From Sphingobacteriales bacterium UTBCD1 (GTDB lineage: Bacteria; Bacteroidota; Bacteroidia; Chitinophagales; Chitinophagaceae): 64,000 nt of DNA. The stretch lies in assembly GCA_002066995.1 (NCBI GenBank), contig MWTC01000013.1, positions 1 through 64,000 on the forward strand. The letters are read 5' to 3'. The position numbers and the translations under genes were made by a program. Below are positions 38,001 to 45,726 of this stretch, in pieces. Position 1 is the stretch's first letter. Every line of letters begins with the position of its first letter. The notes beneath the pieces were generated by a model. The model had not been told where the DNA came from, made no database searches, and worked only from the letters and a program-made list of their open reading frames with translations.

Positions 38001-38654
38001 TTGCATCGTTTGATAGCTATAAGGAGAAGACTCTGACAATTCACCTACAGAAGTAGTAATACGCAATTGTTTATTCTTCACGCTTAACTTTTCAATACCC
38101 TCGTATTTCAATGCAATCTTACTGATATCTGCCCCGGGCTTTACAATAATGTCATATTTCAGTGTGCCATTATCCGTAAAATACCTGATATCAACATTTG
38201 GATAAACATTTTTTGCGGTTATACCCTGGTATATCCTGCAATTGCTTGCCCATTTGGAAGGATCATTTCCAATAAAGTAATTATTATAAGTGGCCAATGG
38301 TTTATCGGGGATTATTTCCATCCCGGGAGAAGCCCCGATAAAATCAACATTATAAGAATGAGAGCGAAGGATAACATTTTCTTCATCCGATGCTGTTTCT
38401 TTGGTCAAAGGCATGTGCAGCAACGTATATATTTTGTAAAGATCTTCCCGGTTATTTTGCAGTATTGTAACACCGTCTTTCCTGATAAAAAAGGCACCGG
38501 CGCTTACATCCCCTTTGAATTTTACCCTGGGATCCCATTGGCCTTTATTTTCAACGAACTCAATAGTATTATAATTCTGAGTATGGCCCGCATAACTCAG
38601 AACAGACAGCACGGCAATGATCAAAAAGCGGTTCAGAATAAAAATAGTTTTCAT
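35037..38654 (-). CDS. T9SS type B cargo with DUF7948, SBBP-like propeller and PKD repeats
   Basis: ATG at 38654 gives 1205 residues; a TTG at 38666 would add four. Signal peptide 1-26. Residues about 30-245 match the DUF7948 head of large Bacteroidota proteins (FVENKGQWDPRVKFKGDV). About 255-640 hold repeated SBBP-like beta-propeller blades (YLGGSGNEQPHSLIVDAQGN, YLGGTGNDAAYVVDLAPNGN). Four PKD domains follow (EWYFGDGSP, IWDFGDGSS, IWDFGDGTG, KWLFGDGDT), and the last 90 residues are a CHU_C type B sorting domain (PNAFTPQSGDINSK, WNRWGQKVFETEN). Expected to be exported by the type IX system and exposed at the surface. Its partner PorP/SprF gene follows directly. Confidence 0.9.
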   Translation of the reverse strand: MKTIFILNRFLIIAVLSVLSYAGHTQNYNTIEFVENKGQWDPRVKFKGDVSAGAFFIRKDGVTILQNNREDLYKIYTLLHMPLTKETASDEENVILRSHSYNVDFIGASPGMEIIPDKPLATYNNYFIGNDPSKWASNCRIYQGITAKNVYPNVDIRYFTDNGTLKYDIIVKPGADISKIALKYEGIEKLSVKNKQLRITTSVGELSESSPYSYQTMQKGRKEVNCRYEVKNNIVRFNVEDYDATTTLVIDPSLIFCSFSGSKVDNWGFTATYGPDGSMYGGGIVFGNGFPVSPGAFQTTFQGGGAGGYAVDIGIIKLNPNGTNRIYATYLGGSGNEQPHSLIVDAQGNLIVAGRSNSQDYPTFGPYGNTHSGSGNDIIITKLNAAGSALIGSVKIGGSGDDGVNISTSRSGSVSLCQNYGDDGRSEVQLDGAGNIYLASSSQSDNFPLVNAFQTANKGGNNSQDGVVLKFDANLTTLLFSTYLGGTGNDAAYVVDLAPNGNIYVAGGTESTDFPGVPASGVISSVNNGGIDGFVTILSNSGALISSTYVGTNGIDQVYGIKFDNKGFPYIMGQTTGNWPVVNAPYSNSGSKQFIAKLQPDLSNFVYSTVFGSASPVPNISPVAFLVDRCENVYVSGWGGKSSFTSNFLAGGTSISMPITPDALKSTTDGKDFYFFVLEKDAAGVLFGSFYGEDNGSTIGAGGTDHVDGGTSRFDKNGVIYQAICGNCKEFNPVPPYPTTPGAWATTNPSPGCNLTMLKIAFNLSGVRGGVESIINGVPKDSAGCVPLAVNFADTIGIAKSYEWYFGDGSPMVTTTIPNTSHTYNMVGTYLAMMVAIDPTTCNVRDTSYVHIRVGNIQANLNFNSTKLNPCDSFKYQFDNLSTAPPVVPFTAQSFIWDFGDGSSPVIAGTNSVIHNYSGPGTYTVKLILVDTNYCNAPDSVILQLRVAALVKAQFNTPALGCAPYTAVFNNTSLAGQTFIWDFGDGTGSNAVNPTHLYASPGTYTITLIANDPNTCNLTDTFRYTISVFDKPVANFSNSPVPPVENTPTTFDNLSSPDAVTFKWLFGDGDTLLTNSRSPVQHQYNASGTFNACLIATNDAGCTDTICQPVQAVIVTLVDVPNAFTPQSGDINSKVMVRGFGISKMKFTIWNRWGQKVFETENRLQGWDGKFKGVLQPMDTYAYTLDVVFFDGTKTTKKGDITLIR

Positions 38655-38663
38655 TAAGATAGT

Positions 38664-38671
38664 CAAATTTA
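38664..38671 (-). promoter_or_regulatory. candidate -7 box for the cargo/PorP operon
   Basis: On the minus strand TAAATTTG (38671 to 38664) matches TAnnTTTG, nine bases before the ATG at 38654; TTTA lies 19 bases further up, one mismatch from the -33 TTTG. Transcription would start within a few bases of the start codon. Confidence 0.4.
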
Positions 38672-38696
38672 CTGAGAATGGAATGGAAAATAAATG

Positions 38697-40808
38697 TTAA
38701 GAAATAATACTCCAGATGCGATCTCCTTTCTGTTGTTTAAGGAAGCTCTTTAACTGCAAATTTTCTGCCGAAACCAGGTCGGGATCACTTTCTAATAAGT
38801 CAAAACTCATTTGTCTCGCTGTTTCCAATAAAGACCTGTCATTGACAATACTGGCAAGTTTAAAGTTCAGCATACCGCTTTGTCTTGTACCCTCAATATC
38901 ACCAGGGCCTCTTAATTCCAGGTCTTTTTCAGCAATTTCAAACCCGTTATTGGTAGATACCATTGTTCGAATACGCTCTCTTGCATCATTACTCAATTTG
39001 ACACCTGATAAAAGAATACAATAGCTTTTTTCCGAGCCCCTGCCTACTCTTCCCCTCAACTGATGAAGTTGAGAAAGCCCAAACTTTTCAGCGCTTTCTA
39101 TAACCATCACTGTCGCATTGGGAACATCTACACCCACCTCAATTACCGTAGTTGAAACCATAATCTGTGTATCACCTTTTACAAACCGCTGCATATTGGT
39201 TTCTTTTTGCTGCGAGGGTTGGCGCCCATGCACCATGCTGATCCAGTATTTAGGCTCAGGGAAATATGCTTTTACATTCTCATACCCTTTCATCAGGTTC
39301 TCATAATCCATTTTTTCGCTTTCCTCTATCAAAGGGAAAATAATATAAGCCTGCCTGCCTTTATCTATCTCAGTACGAATAAAATTCATAACATTATTCC
39401 GGTGCGTCTCATACCGGTGAACAGTGATGACCGGTTGTCTTCCCGGAGGCAGTTCATCAATCACGCTATAATCAAGATCCCCATAAGCTGTCATAGCAAG
39501 TGTACGAGGTATTGGTGTTGCTGTCATGACAAGTATATGCGGATAGGGTTCTCCCTTTTCCCATAGTTTCGCTCTTTGTTCCACCCCAAACCGATGTTGC
39601 TCATCAATAATCACCAATCCAAGATTTTTAAATTGAACAGATTCTTCTATGACTGCATGTGTACCGGTAAGAATATCCAAAGTTCCATCCGCCAGTTGTT
39701 GTACTATCTTTTTTCTTAGTGTTGCTTTTACTGATCCGGTGAGCAGTTGTACAGAAACAGGAACATGCCCCAGTAATTTTGAAATCGTATTGAAATGCTG
39801 TTGTGCCAGAATCTCCGTTGGCGCCATCAGGCAACACTGATAACCATTATCAACTGCGAGCAACATGATCATTACCGCAACGATTGTTTTTCCGCTGCCC
39901 ACGTCTCCCTGCAGCAAGCGATTCATCTGTAACCCTTTTGCAGTATCGGAACGAATTTCTTTGATCACTTTTTTCTGGGCTCCGGTAAGTTCAAAAGGAA
40001 GGTATTTATTATAAAACGTATTAAATAGCTCACCCACTTTGTCAAACAACACTCCTTTTGAATAACGATGACGCTGTGATTTTAATAAATTCATTCGCAG
40101 CTGGGCAACAAATAATTCTTCAAACTTCAATCTTTTCACTGCCTGTTCATAGATTGTGATCCCGGGTGGAAAATGAATATTCCGATAAGCCTCGGAACGG
40201 TTCATCAATCGCATTTGGGATAAAATTTTTTCCGGGAGGTTTTCCGGAAGATCTTTTTCCCTTACTAATTGCAATAGTCTCTGAGTCAGTTTACCGATTT
40301 GCCTTCCTCCCAATCCTTTAGCCTTCAACTTTTCAGTTGTGGGATAAATCGGTTCCAGATGGCTTTTACCATCTTGTTTTTCTTCGGTCCATAATTCAAT
40401 TTCCGGGTGAATGATCTGAGGCCTGCCCTGATAAAAAGTGACCTTTCCATACACAAGATAGGAAGAACCCGTTGTCAGGTTTTTTTGAACCCAGTTTATC
40501 CCCTGAAACCAGGCCAGTTCCAAAAATCCTGTTTTGTCTTTTAATTGTCCTACCGCTCTTCTGTTATTTTTAACCCCCAACACTTCGAAAGATACTAGTA
40601 CACCGGCTACCTGGATATATTCGGTCCGGGAGGTTATCTCTGCTATCAGATTCACTTTGGTTTTATCAACATGCCGGTAGGGAAAATGCTCTAAAAGATC
40701 ATTGAAAGTAAAAATATTCAATTCTTTCTTCAGCAGGTCTGCCCGTTGCGGACCAACACCTTTCAGATATTCTATCGGACTGGATAATATATTAGTTGAC
40801 TGCGCCAG
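38697..40808 (-). CDS. recG: ATP-dependent DNA helicase RecG
   Basis: The frame is open to a TAG at about 40840 but has no ATG. The conserved RecG N-terminus SPIEYLKGVGPQRADLLKKEL lies upstream of the first TTG (40721), so translation probably begins at CTG 40808 (MAQSTNILSSPIEY), giving 703 residues. Domains: N-terminal wedge/OB fold (about 1-190), then SF2 helicase with Walker A GDVGSGKT, DEQHRFG box, MTATPIPRTLAMT, and motif VI QLRGRVGRG. RecG drives fork regression and Holliday junction migration in repair. CTG starts are rare; a small upstream frameshift or sequencing error is the alternative, as an out-of-frame ATG sits next to it. Confidence 0.88.
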   Translation of the reverse strand: MAQSTNILSSPIEYLKGVGPQRADLLKKELNIFTFNDLLEHFPYRHVDKTKVNLIAEITSRTEYIQVAGVLVSFEVLGVKNNRRAVGQLKDKTGFLELAWFQGINWVQKNLTTGSSYLVYGKVTFYQGRPQIIHPEIELWTEEKQDGKSHLEPIYPTTEKLKAKGLGGRQIGKLTQRLLQLVREKDLPENLPEKILSQMRLMNRSEAYRNIHFPPGITIYEQAVKRLKFEELFVAQLRMNLLKSQRHRYSKGVLFDKVGELFNTFYNKYLPFELTGAQKKVIKEIRSDTAKGLQMNRLLQGDVGSGKTIVAVMIMLLAVDNGYQCCLMAPTEILAQQHFNTISKLLGHVPVSVQLLTGSVKATLRKKIVQQLADGTLDILTGTHAVIEESVQFKNLGLVIIDEQHRFGVEQRAKLWEKGEPYPHILVMTATPIPRTLAMTAYGDLDYSVIDELPPGRQPVITVHRYETHRNNVMNFIRTEIDKGRQAYIIFPLIEESEKMDYENLMKGYENVKAYFPEPKYWISMVHGRQPSQQKETNMQRFVKGDTQIMVSTTVIEVGVDVPNATVMVIESAEKFGLSQLHQLRGRVGRGSEKSYCILLSGVKLSNDARERIRTMVSTNNGFEIAEKDLELRGPGDIEGTRQSGMLNFKLASIVNDRSLLETARQMSFDLLESDPDLVSAENLQLKSFLKQQKGDRIWSIIS

Positions 40809-41096
40809 GTCAGGTTGATCATTTAATAAATGCTAAAAGTTACTTCTAAGAATCTGCAATTTATCATTTAATAACAAAACGGGAAGCATGGAAGTCCGGG
40901 TCATTAGCGACAGGGCCCCGTTTCATTCCGGAAATTTAAACGGAGATTTTTTGCATCAACCCGGGAGTAATCAGAATTTGTTTAAAAAAAGAATAAAACC
41001 ACAGTATGCCTTTCCTGATAAAAACAGATTGAACTACCTTCGCAACACTCAAACAATTAAGAACAACCACTCATATTAAATCTCCCGGGATAAGTA

Positions 41097-41546
41097 ATGC
41101 CAAGAACTCTTCTGCTTCTTTTTCTTTTGCCGGCAACTTCCTGTTTCAGCCAGAATATTTTTAAAACCGTAATAAAAGACAAATACAACAATCAATTATT
41201 ACCGGGTGCAATAGTCAAGATCAATGAAAACGGCAAGGTAGCAGATGAGAAAGGAAGTGTTACTTTTTTCAGTCTGGCGGGTACAGATGTTAATGTTGAG
41301 GTCTCTTACCCGGGTTATGAAACACAGCGGCTTCGTTTTTTATTAAATGACACAAGTACGCATATTATATTTTTACCTCCTGAGCATAATGAGCTGGGAT
41401 CATTCACCATTATTACTCCAAAAAGAATCAATCTGCAAAATGAAAGCTTGCTGCAAACGGTTGAATTTCCGGAAAAAGATGATCCAAGCGGAAAGAACAT
41501 TTTCAGAAATGAAAAATTGCCGGCATGTGAAGCAATCAAGCAGTAA
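41097..41546 (+). CDS. small exported carboxypeptidase-regulatory-like protein, possible TonB-receptor remnant
   Basis: 149 residues: signal peptide (RTLLLLFLLPATSCFSQ), a CarboxypepD_reg-like beta-sandwich (about 20-95, VIKDKYNNQLLPGAIVKINENGKVADEKG), then ELGSFTIITPKRINLQNESLLQTVEF, which resembles the segment that leads into the plug of TonB-dependent receptors, where the protein stops after about 40 more residues. There is no plug or barrel downstream. It may be the head of a lost receptor or a free-standing small protein. The 288 bases before it hold only a 63-codon frame of doubtful value. Confidence 0.6.
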   Translation: MPRTLLLLFLLPATSCFSQNIFKTVIKDKYNNQLLPGAIVKINENGKVADEKGSVTFFSLAGTDVNVEVSYPGYETQRLRFLLNDTSTHIIFLPPEHNELGSFTIITPKRINLQNESLLQTVEFPEKDDPSGKNIFRNEKLPACEAIKQ

Positions 41547-41606
41547 ATCAATTGATCTCCCTTCCTTTTCACACTTAACATCCTGAAAAATCCCGGAAAA
41601 ATTTCA

Positions 41607-42797
41607 CTAATCTGTTGCGCCCGATGCTTCAGTTCTCATAGCTTTTTGCCACAATACTGTATGTTTCTCATTCAGGAAAATAAATAATCCTCTTACAAGG
41701 CAGGTATTCATGAATACAAAATAAAAAGGAGCTGTAACTATTTTTCCTTTCCGGCCGGAGCGTATCAACAGCCATCCTGCTGCAGCCATTAAATAAAACA
41801 GTAGCTGCCCATAAAGAAAAAGCCGATATAATTCATTATCCGAAGCCCAAACGATAATCATATTACTGACCAGCAGGATGGGAAGCAGAAAAGGGCACAA
41901 AACCCACCGCAACAGGCGATGTGAAAAATATTGGAATGAAAGTAAAGGATGCCGGATAAAATTGAATAACCCTTTTGAATACCCGATAGATTGGTACGCT
42001 CCCGCAGCTATTCTGACTTTTCTTTTCGTTTCTTCCCGGATTGAGGCAGACGGTGTTTCGGTAGAATATGCCCCGGGTTCATACGCAATGCGATACCCCT
42101 GAAGACATACCTGCATTGAAATCAGGAAGTCATCTGTTATAATATCCACTTCTGTCATCCGGAATAAAGAAGTACGGATAGAAAACAACTCGCCGGCGGC
42201 ACCTACTGTTGTAAAAAAATCAGCTTCCTGCCTTTTCAGAAACGATTCATACTTCCAATAAAATCCTTCCATTTCTCCAACTGCAGAACCGGCAGCTTGC
42301 CCCAATACTTTTTTTTCTCCGGCCACGCCTCCGATCAACGGATGATTATAATGAGGTACAATTTTTTGAATACATTGATCATTGAGTATTGAATTAGCAT
42401 CACAAAAAATGACTACGGGTGTCCGTACTTGTTTCATTGCAGACTGTAAAGCAGCAGCTTTGCCCTTCCGGGAGTTATGATAAATTAAACCGATTTCCGG
42501 GTAATTGGCTATAATAGCTGAAGAGTCATCCGTAGATCCGTCATCCACGAAGATCAGCTCGAGTTTATCCTTTGGATATTTTATTGCAAACGTGTTTTGA
42601 ATCTTTTTTTCAAGGATTGCGGATTCATTGTATACCGCAACGATCAGCGTGACGGAAGGAGTTTCTTCATTGTTCTCAGAAAAACTTTTTTTATTGAAAA
42701 TACGCCTGAACTTGTTGAACAGGAAAAGAAAGCCTGCATAGCCGGTATAACAGTAAGTCAAAAGAAATAAACTGATCCAGAAAATATTCGTCGCCAT
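41607..42797 (-). CDS. membrane glycosyltransferase family 2
   Basis: 396 residues: an N-terminal hydrophobic helix (ISLFLLTYCYTGYAGFLFLF), the GT-A catalytic domain (about 48-270) with VTLIVAVYNESAILEKKI, IFVDDGSTDD, VIFCDANSIL and DDFLISMQ, followed by several C-terminal membrane helices (about 290-385). The layout is that of processive or polyprenyl-linked GT2 enzymes acting at the inner membrane. The donor sugar is not evident. Divergent from the WecA/MraY-like gene, which suggests a shared role in surface polysaccharide or wall synthesis. Confidence 0.85.
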   Translation of the reverse strand: MATNIFWISLFLLTYCYTGYAGFLFLFNKFRRIFNKKSFSENNEETPSVTLIVAVYNESAILEKKIQNTFAIKYPKDKLELIFVDDGSTDDSSAIIANYPEIGLIYHNSRKGKAAALQSAMKQVRTPVVIFCDANSILNDQCIQKIVPHYNHPLIGGVAGEKKVLGQAAGSAVGEMEGFYWKYESFLKRQEADFFTTVGAAGELFSIRTSLFRMTEVDIITDDFLISMQVCLQGYRIAYEPGAYSTETPSASIREETKRKVRIAAGAYQSIGYSKGLFNFIRHPLLSFQYFSHRLLRWVLCPFLLPILLVSNMIIVWASDNELYRLFLYGQLLFYLMAAAGWLLIRSGRKGKIVTAPFYFVFMNTCLVRGLFIFLNEKHTVLWQKAMRTEASGATD

Positions 42798-42924
42798 AGA
42801 TCCAGATTCTCTGATTGCAAAAATTACGTTCTTAATATCGTAAATATCCGAGAGATAGTATCAAAATTAATTCTATCTTCTTCAAGATAAAAAAAAATCA
42901 TACCAGACCACAATAAAGAAACTA

Positions 42925-42955
42925 TTGACGCTAAGATATTTTCCTATTATTTTTA
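42925..42955 (+). promoter_or_regulatory. candidate promoter of the WecA/MraY-like gene
   Basis: TTG at 42925-42927, a 20-base spacer and TATTTTTA at 42948-42955, one mismatch from TAnnTTTG. Predicted start near 42960, about 30 bases before the ATG at 42992. Confidence 0.4.
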
Positions 42956-42991
42956 CCCCGTCTCAAATATCCAATTGAAAGCCCAATACTG

Positions 42992-44134
42992 ATGAAAAGC
43001 CTTTTCCACCTGTTGCAGATCGACTTATCGTTCCACGACTTCAAGTTTGCCTTACTTGGTTTTTTGACTGCATTTATCGTTACACTAATCACTATGCCTG
43101 CGGTTATTTCCCTGCTGAAGAAGCACCAGGTGTACGATATGCCGGGAAGCAGGAAGATTCATTCTACACCCATACCTACACTGGGAGGTATCACTATCAT
43201 TGCCGGAATGACCATAGCATTGTTTTTCTGGTACTCCTTCGATAATAATCCCGAACAAATCTGTTTCTTTTTTTCCCTTATCATCCTCACAGCCTTAGGC
43301 ATGATGGATGATCTCAGGAGCCTTGCTGCCCGTTACAAATTCATTATACAACTGGCCCTGGCTTCGCTGATCGCTGTTTCCGGATTGCGTGTGACGAGTT
43401 TTGAAGGCCTGTTTGGCCTGCAACATCTGCCGCTTTTTGTACAATATACATTTACCATTCTTGCAATAGTCGGTATCACAAACGCTTTCAATCTTATTGA
43501 TGGTATTGATGGCCTGGCAGGAAGTTTAGGCTTCATGAGCCTGATCACCCTGGGAATATTCCTCGGATTGAACCATAATTTAAATTCATCCATAATTGCT
43601 TTTGCATTGGCCGGTGGCATCCTGGCTTTCCTGTTTTTCAATTATAATCCCGCCAAAATTTTTATGGGCGATACAGGTTCTTTAATACTTGGCTTTACGA
43701 TCGCTATTCTCTGCATACGCCTGATGCAAAGCAATACCAATGCAGCAGAGCCGGTATTGATTCACGCCCCGATATTCACTCTGGGAATTGTATTGATCCC
43801 CGTGTTTGATACACTACGAGTATTCGTACTCCGCATCTGGAAAGGCCAGTCTCCGTTTACAGCTGACAATACACATATACATCACCTGTTGAGAAAAGCG
43901 GGATTCAGCCAGGCTTATACAACAGGGCTGATCTGCCTAATCCACGGATTCATTTTACTGGAAGTGTTCCGGATGCAGGGAATGAAACAAGAAATGACAT
44001 TAGTGTTATTGATCGTATTCATGACAATAATAACACTGATCTTTAAAAATTTATCGGCATTATATCCGGGGAAAAAACGCCGGTTCCAAATCCTTCATAG
44101 ATTTTTTTCCGGGTCGGCTACTGATAAAAAATAA
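42992..44134 (+). CDS. undecaprenyl-phosphate sugar-phosphate transferase, WecA/MraY family
   Basis: 380 residues with ten or eleven membrane helices. Family marks: MPGSRKIHSTPIPTLGG in the first cytoplasmic loop, MMDDLRSLAARYKF (the DD magnesium/nucleotide motif), NAFNLIDGIDGLAGSLG, FNYNPAKIFMGDTGSL, and HIHHLLRKAGFSQ near the end. The His-rich HIHH loop and the glycoprotein-type spacing fit WecA/TagO (UDP-GlcNAc or a related sugar) rather than MraY itself. It forms the first polyprenyl-linked intermediate of a surface polymer at the inner membrane, using the divergent GT2 enzyme as a plausible next step. Confidence 0.88.
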   Translation: MKSLFHLLQIDLSFHDFKFALLGFLTAFIVTLITMPAVISLLKKHQVYDMPGSRKIHSTPIPTLGGITIIAGMTIALFFWYSFDNNPEQICFFFSLIILTALGMMDDLRSLAARYKFIIQLALASLIAVSGLRVTSFEGLFGLQHLPLFVQYTFTILAIVGITNAFNLIDGIDGLAGSLGFMSLITLGIFLGLNHNLNSSIIAFALAGGILAFLFFNYNPAKIFMGDTGSLILGFTIAILCIRLMQSNTNAAEPVLIHAPIFTLGIVLIPVFDTLRVFVLRIWKGQSPFTADNTHIHHLLRKAGFSQAYTTGLICLIHGFILLEVFRMQGMKQEMTLVLLIVFMTIITLIFKNLSALYPGKKRRFQILHRFFSGSATDKK

Positions 44135-44239
44135 ATCTTTCAATAAGCTCAAAGAGTCAGCTCCATCCTGCATTTTAATAATCCGGCATGCCGGCAACCG
44201 CACAAAAAAATCATATTTCTGAATTTGTGAAACTGATTT

Positions 44240-44692
44240 TTACTCAAAATAATTCTGAAACACATCCAAGTGTTCAGAAATATCCTTAACCAATGAGTAT
44301 CCATTAGCGGGTGAGTCATCTTTGAGTTCTTTCACTTTCTCCAGCAACGGCTCAAGCCATTTATGAAGAGCATCGTGATCGGGGCCTGTCATTTTACAAT
44401 CGTCGATCAGGCTGTTCAAACTTTCCTGCAACCGGGTGGCAAGAGGTGCAAAGTCTTTTGACCCGCTTTTTTCATAACCATCAACTATGCTTTTTAATTC
44501 TGAAACATGTGCCCGGGTGCCGGAGTCAGCTTTCCATTTGGCCCCGCTATTTAACTGCAATTCTGAATTAACACTATTGTGCTCCTCATGTTGTTCAGAA
44601 GTTGTTTCAGTCTTTTCCTGATCATTACTCGTTTTTTGTTTACAGGAAACCATAACGGCAACCACTAAGATGAGCGGGAGAATTTTCTTCAT
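44240..44692 (-). CDS. hypothetical lipoprotein, helical
   Basis: 150 residues. The lipobox MVSC puts the lipidated Cys at residue 17 (KKILPLILVVAVMVSC). A Glu/Thr-rich spacer (about 20-50) is followed by a helical domain (SELKSIVDGYEKSG, LATRLQESLNSLIDDCKMTGPDHDALHKWLEPLLEKVKEL) containing one Cys and several His residues that might bind metal. I do not recognise the family. It sits 64 bases downstream of the second TonB gene on the same strand. Confidence 0.75.
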   Translation of the reverse strand: MKKILPLILVVAVMVSCKQKTSNDQEKTETTSEQHEEHNSVNSELQLNSGAKWKADSGTRAHVSELKSIVDGYEKSGSKDFAPLATRLQESLNSLIDDCKMTGPDHDALHKWLEPLLEKVKELKDDSPANGYSLVKDISEHLDVFQNYFE

Positions 44693-44756
44693 TTTATTTT
44701 CATTTACTGATAGTATTGATCTTGATTTTCTGGCAAGTTAACCAATAAAAGTAATG

Positions 44757-45578
44757 TTAGTTTTCCTGTACCACAAATGTGATTGGTTGTTTCCGGTATG
44801 CCTTTACCTTCCTTCCATTCTGAATAGCCGGATCCCATTTCGGTCCGTTTTGTATCACTTTTACAGCTTCTTCTTCCATGCCATAGCCTAAATTGGTAAG
44901 TGGCTTCACATCACTGATATTTCCTTCCTTATCTACCACGAACTGTACAACCGTTGTATAGGTTCCGGCAGGTGCACCATGATCTGCAGGATCAAATCCT
45001 GATAAATTACGAACAAGATATTTCCTCCATGCAGCATCTCCTCCGGGGAATTTTGCTTCGATCTCCACGATTTCAATAATCAATTCTCCTTCATCTTTCT
45101 TTTTTTCCCGGACGATTTTTCTGGTATCATCTATCTCAGCAGGTGTAGCAATATTCTCGTATCGGGGACCGTTCTTATCAATCAGACCAATCTTTGCATC
45201 TTTCAGATCATCCTGGTCAGGCGGAGGCTTATGAATGTCTTCCATTTTCAAAGTTATCAGGGAAGAAAATCGCTTCATTTCAATCGCAGGAAGAGCCATC
45301 TGGCTTTTCGGCTTCGGCGATTCGATCTTTTTTTCATCACCTTGTTTAACATCCTGTACAGTTACAACGGGCCTTTCCATTTTTATTGTATTCCTCTTTT
45401 TAGATACCATTAGTAATGAACCCGGATAAGCAAGGATGACAATTGAAAAACTAAAGATCAATGCCGAGGTAATACGGCTTTTATAAGTTCTTCTCAGGTA
45501 GTAAGCGCCATATTCCTTATTCCTGTTCTCAAAAACAAGATCAAGAAATGAAGATGAAAGAATTTTTGTTGCATCCAT
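44757..45578 (-). CDS. TonB-like energy transducer, copy lacking a long proline-rich linker
   Basis: 273 residues. The cytoplasmic head (FLDLVFENRNKEYGAYYLRR) and single membrane helix (about 36-56, ITSALIFSFSIVILAYPG) match the copy at 47197 closely. The C-terminal TonB domain is almost the same (VQFVVDKEGNISDVKPLTNL, GPKWDPAIQNGRKVKAY, PITFVVQEN). The periplasmic linker differs: only short PKPKSQ and PPPDQ pieces remain, where the other copy has a run of alternating prolines and lysines. TonB transfers proton-motive energy from ExbB/ExbD to outer-membrane receptors. This copy follows mnmE and lacks its own exb genes, so it probably borrows those at 48087-50341. Confidence 0.88.
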   Translation of the reverse strand: MDATKILSSSFLDLVFENRNKEYGAYYLRRTYKSRITSALIFSFSIVILAYPGSLLMVSKKRNTIKMERPVVTVQDVKQGDEKKIESPKPKSQMALPAIEMKRFSSLITLKMEDIHKPPPDQDDLKDAKIGLIDKNGPRYENIATPAEIDDTRKIVREKKKDEGELIIEIVEIEAKFPGGDAAWRKYLVRNLSGFDPADHGAPAGTYTTVVQFVVDKEGNISDVKPLTNLGYGMEEEAVKVIQNGPKWDPAIQNGRKVKAYRKQPITFVVQEN

Positions 45579-45726
45579 TGTAGTCCGGTTTCTGTTAAGA
45601 TGCTAATGAAAATCCTTTCCATAAATATTTCCTGGATCAGGTAGTGCGATTGTATAGAATGAGATAAAATTTTCAGTACAATAACTGTATCAAGAATTAC
45701 AAAATCATTTCAACAAAAATTAATAA

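Noticed and set aside
40888-41079. 63-codon ORF upstream of the carboxypeptidase-regulatory-like gene
   Set aside because: No domain, no signal, and composition of non-coding DNA.
44183-44194. 12-bp perfect palindrome CCGGCATGCCGG between convergent genes, as a terminator
   Set aside because: No loop and no T-run on either strand next to it; it may be a chance palindrome.
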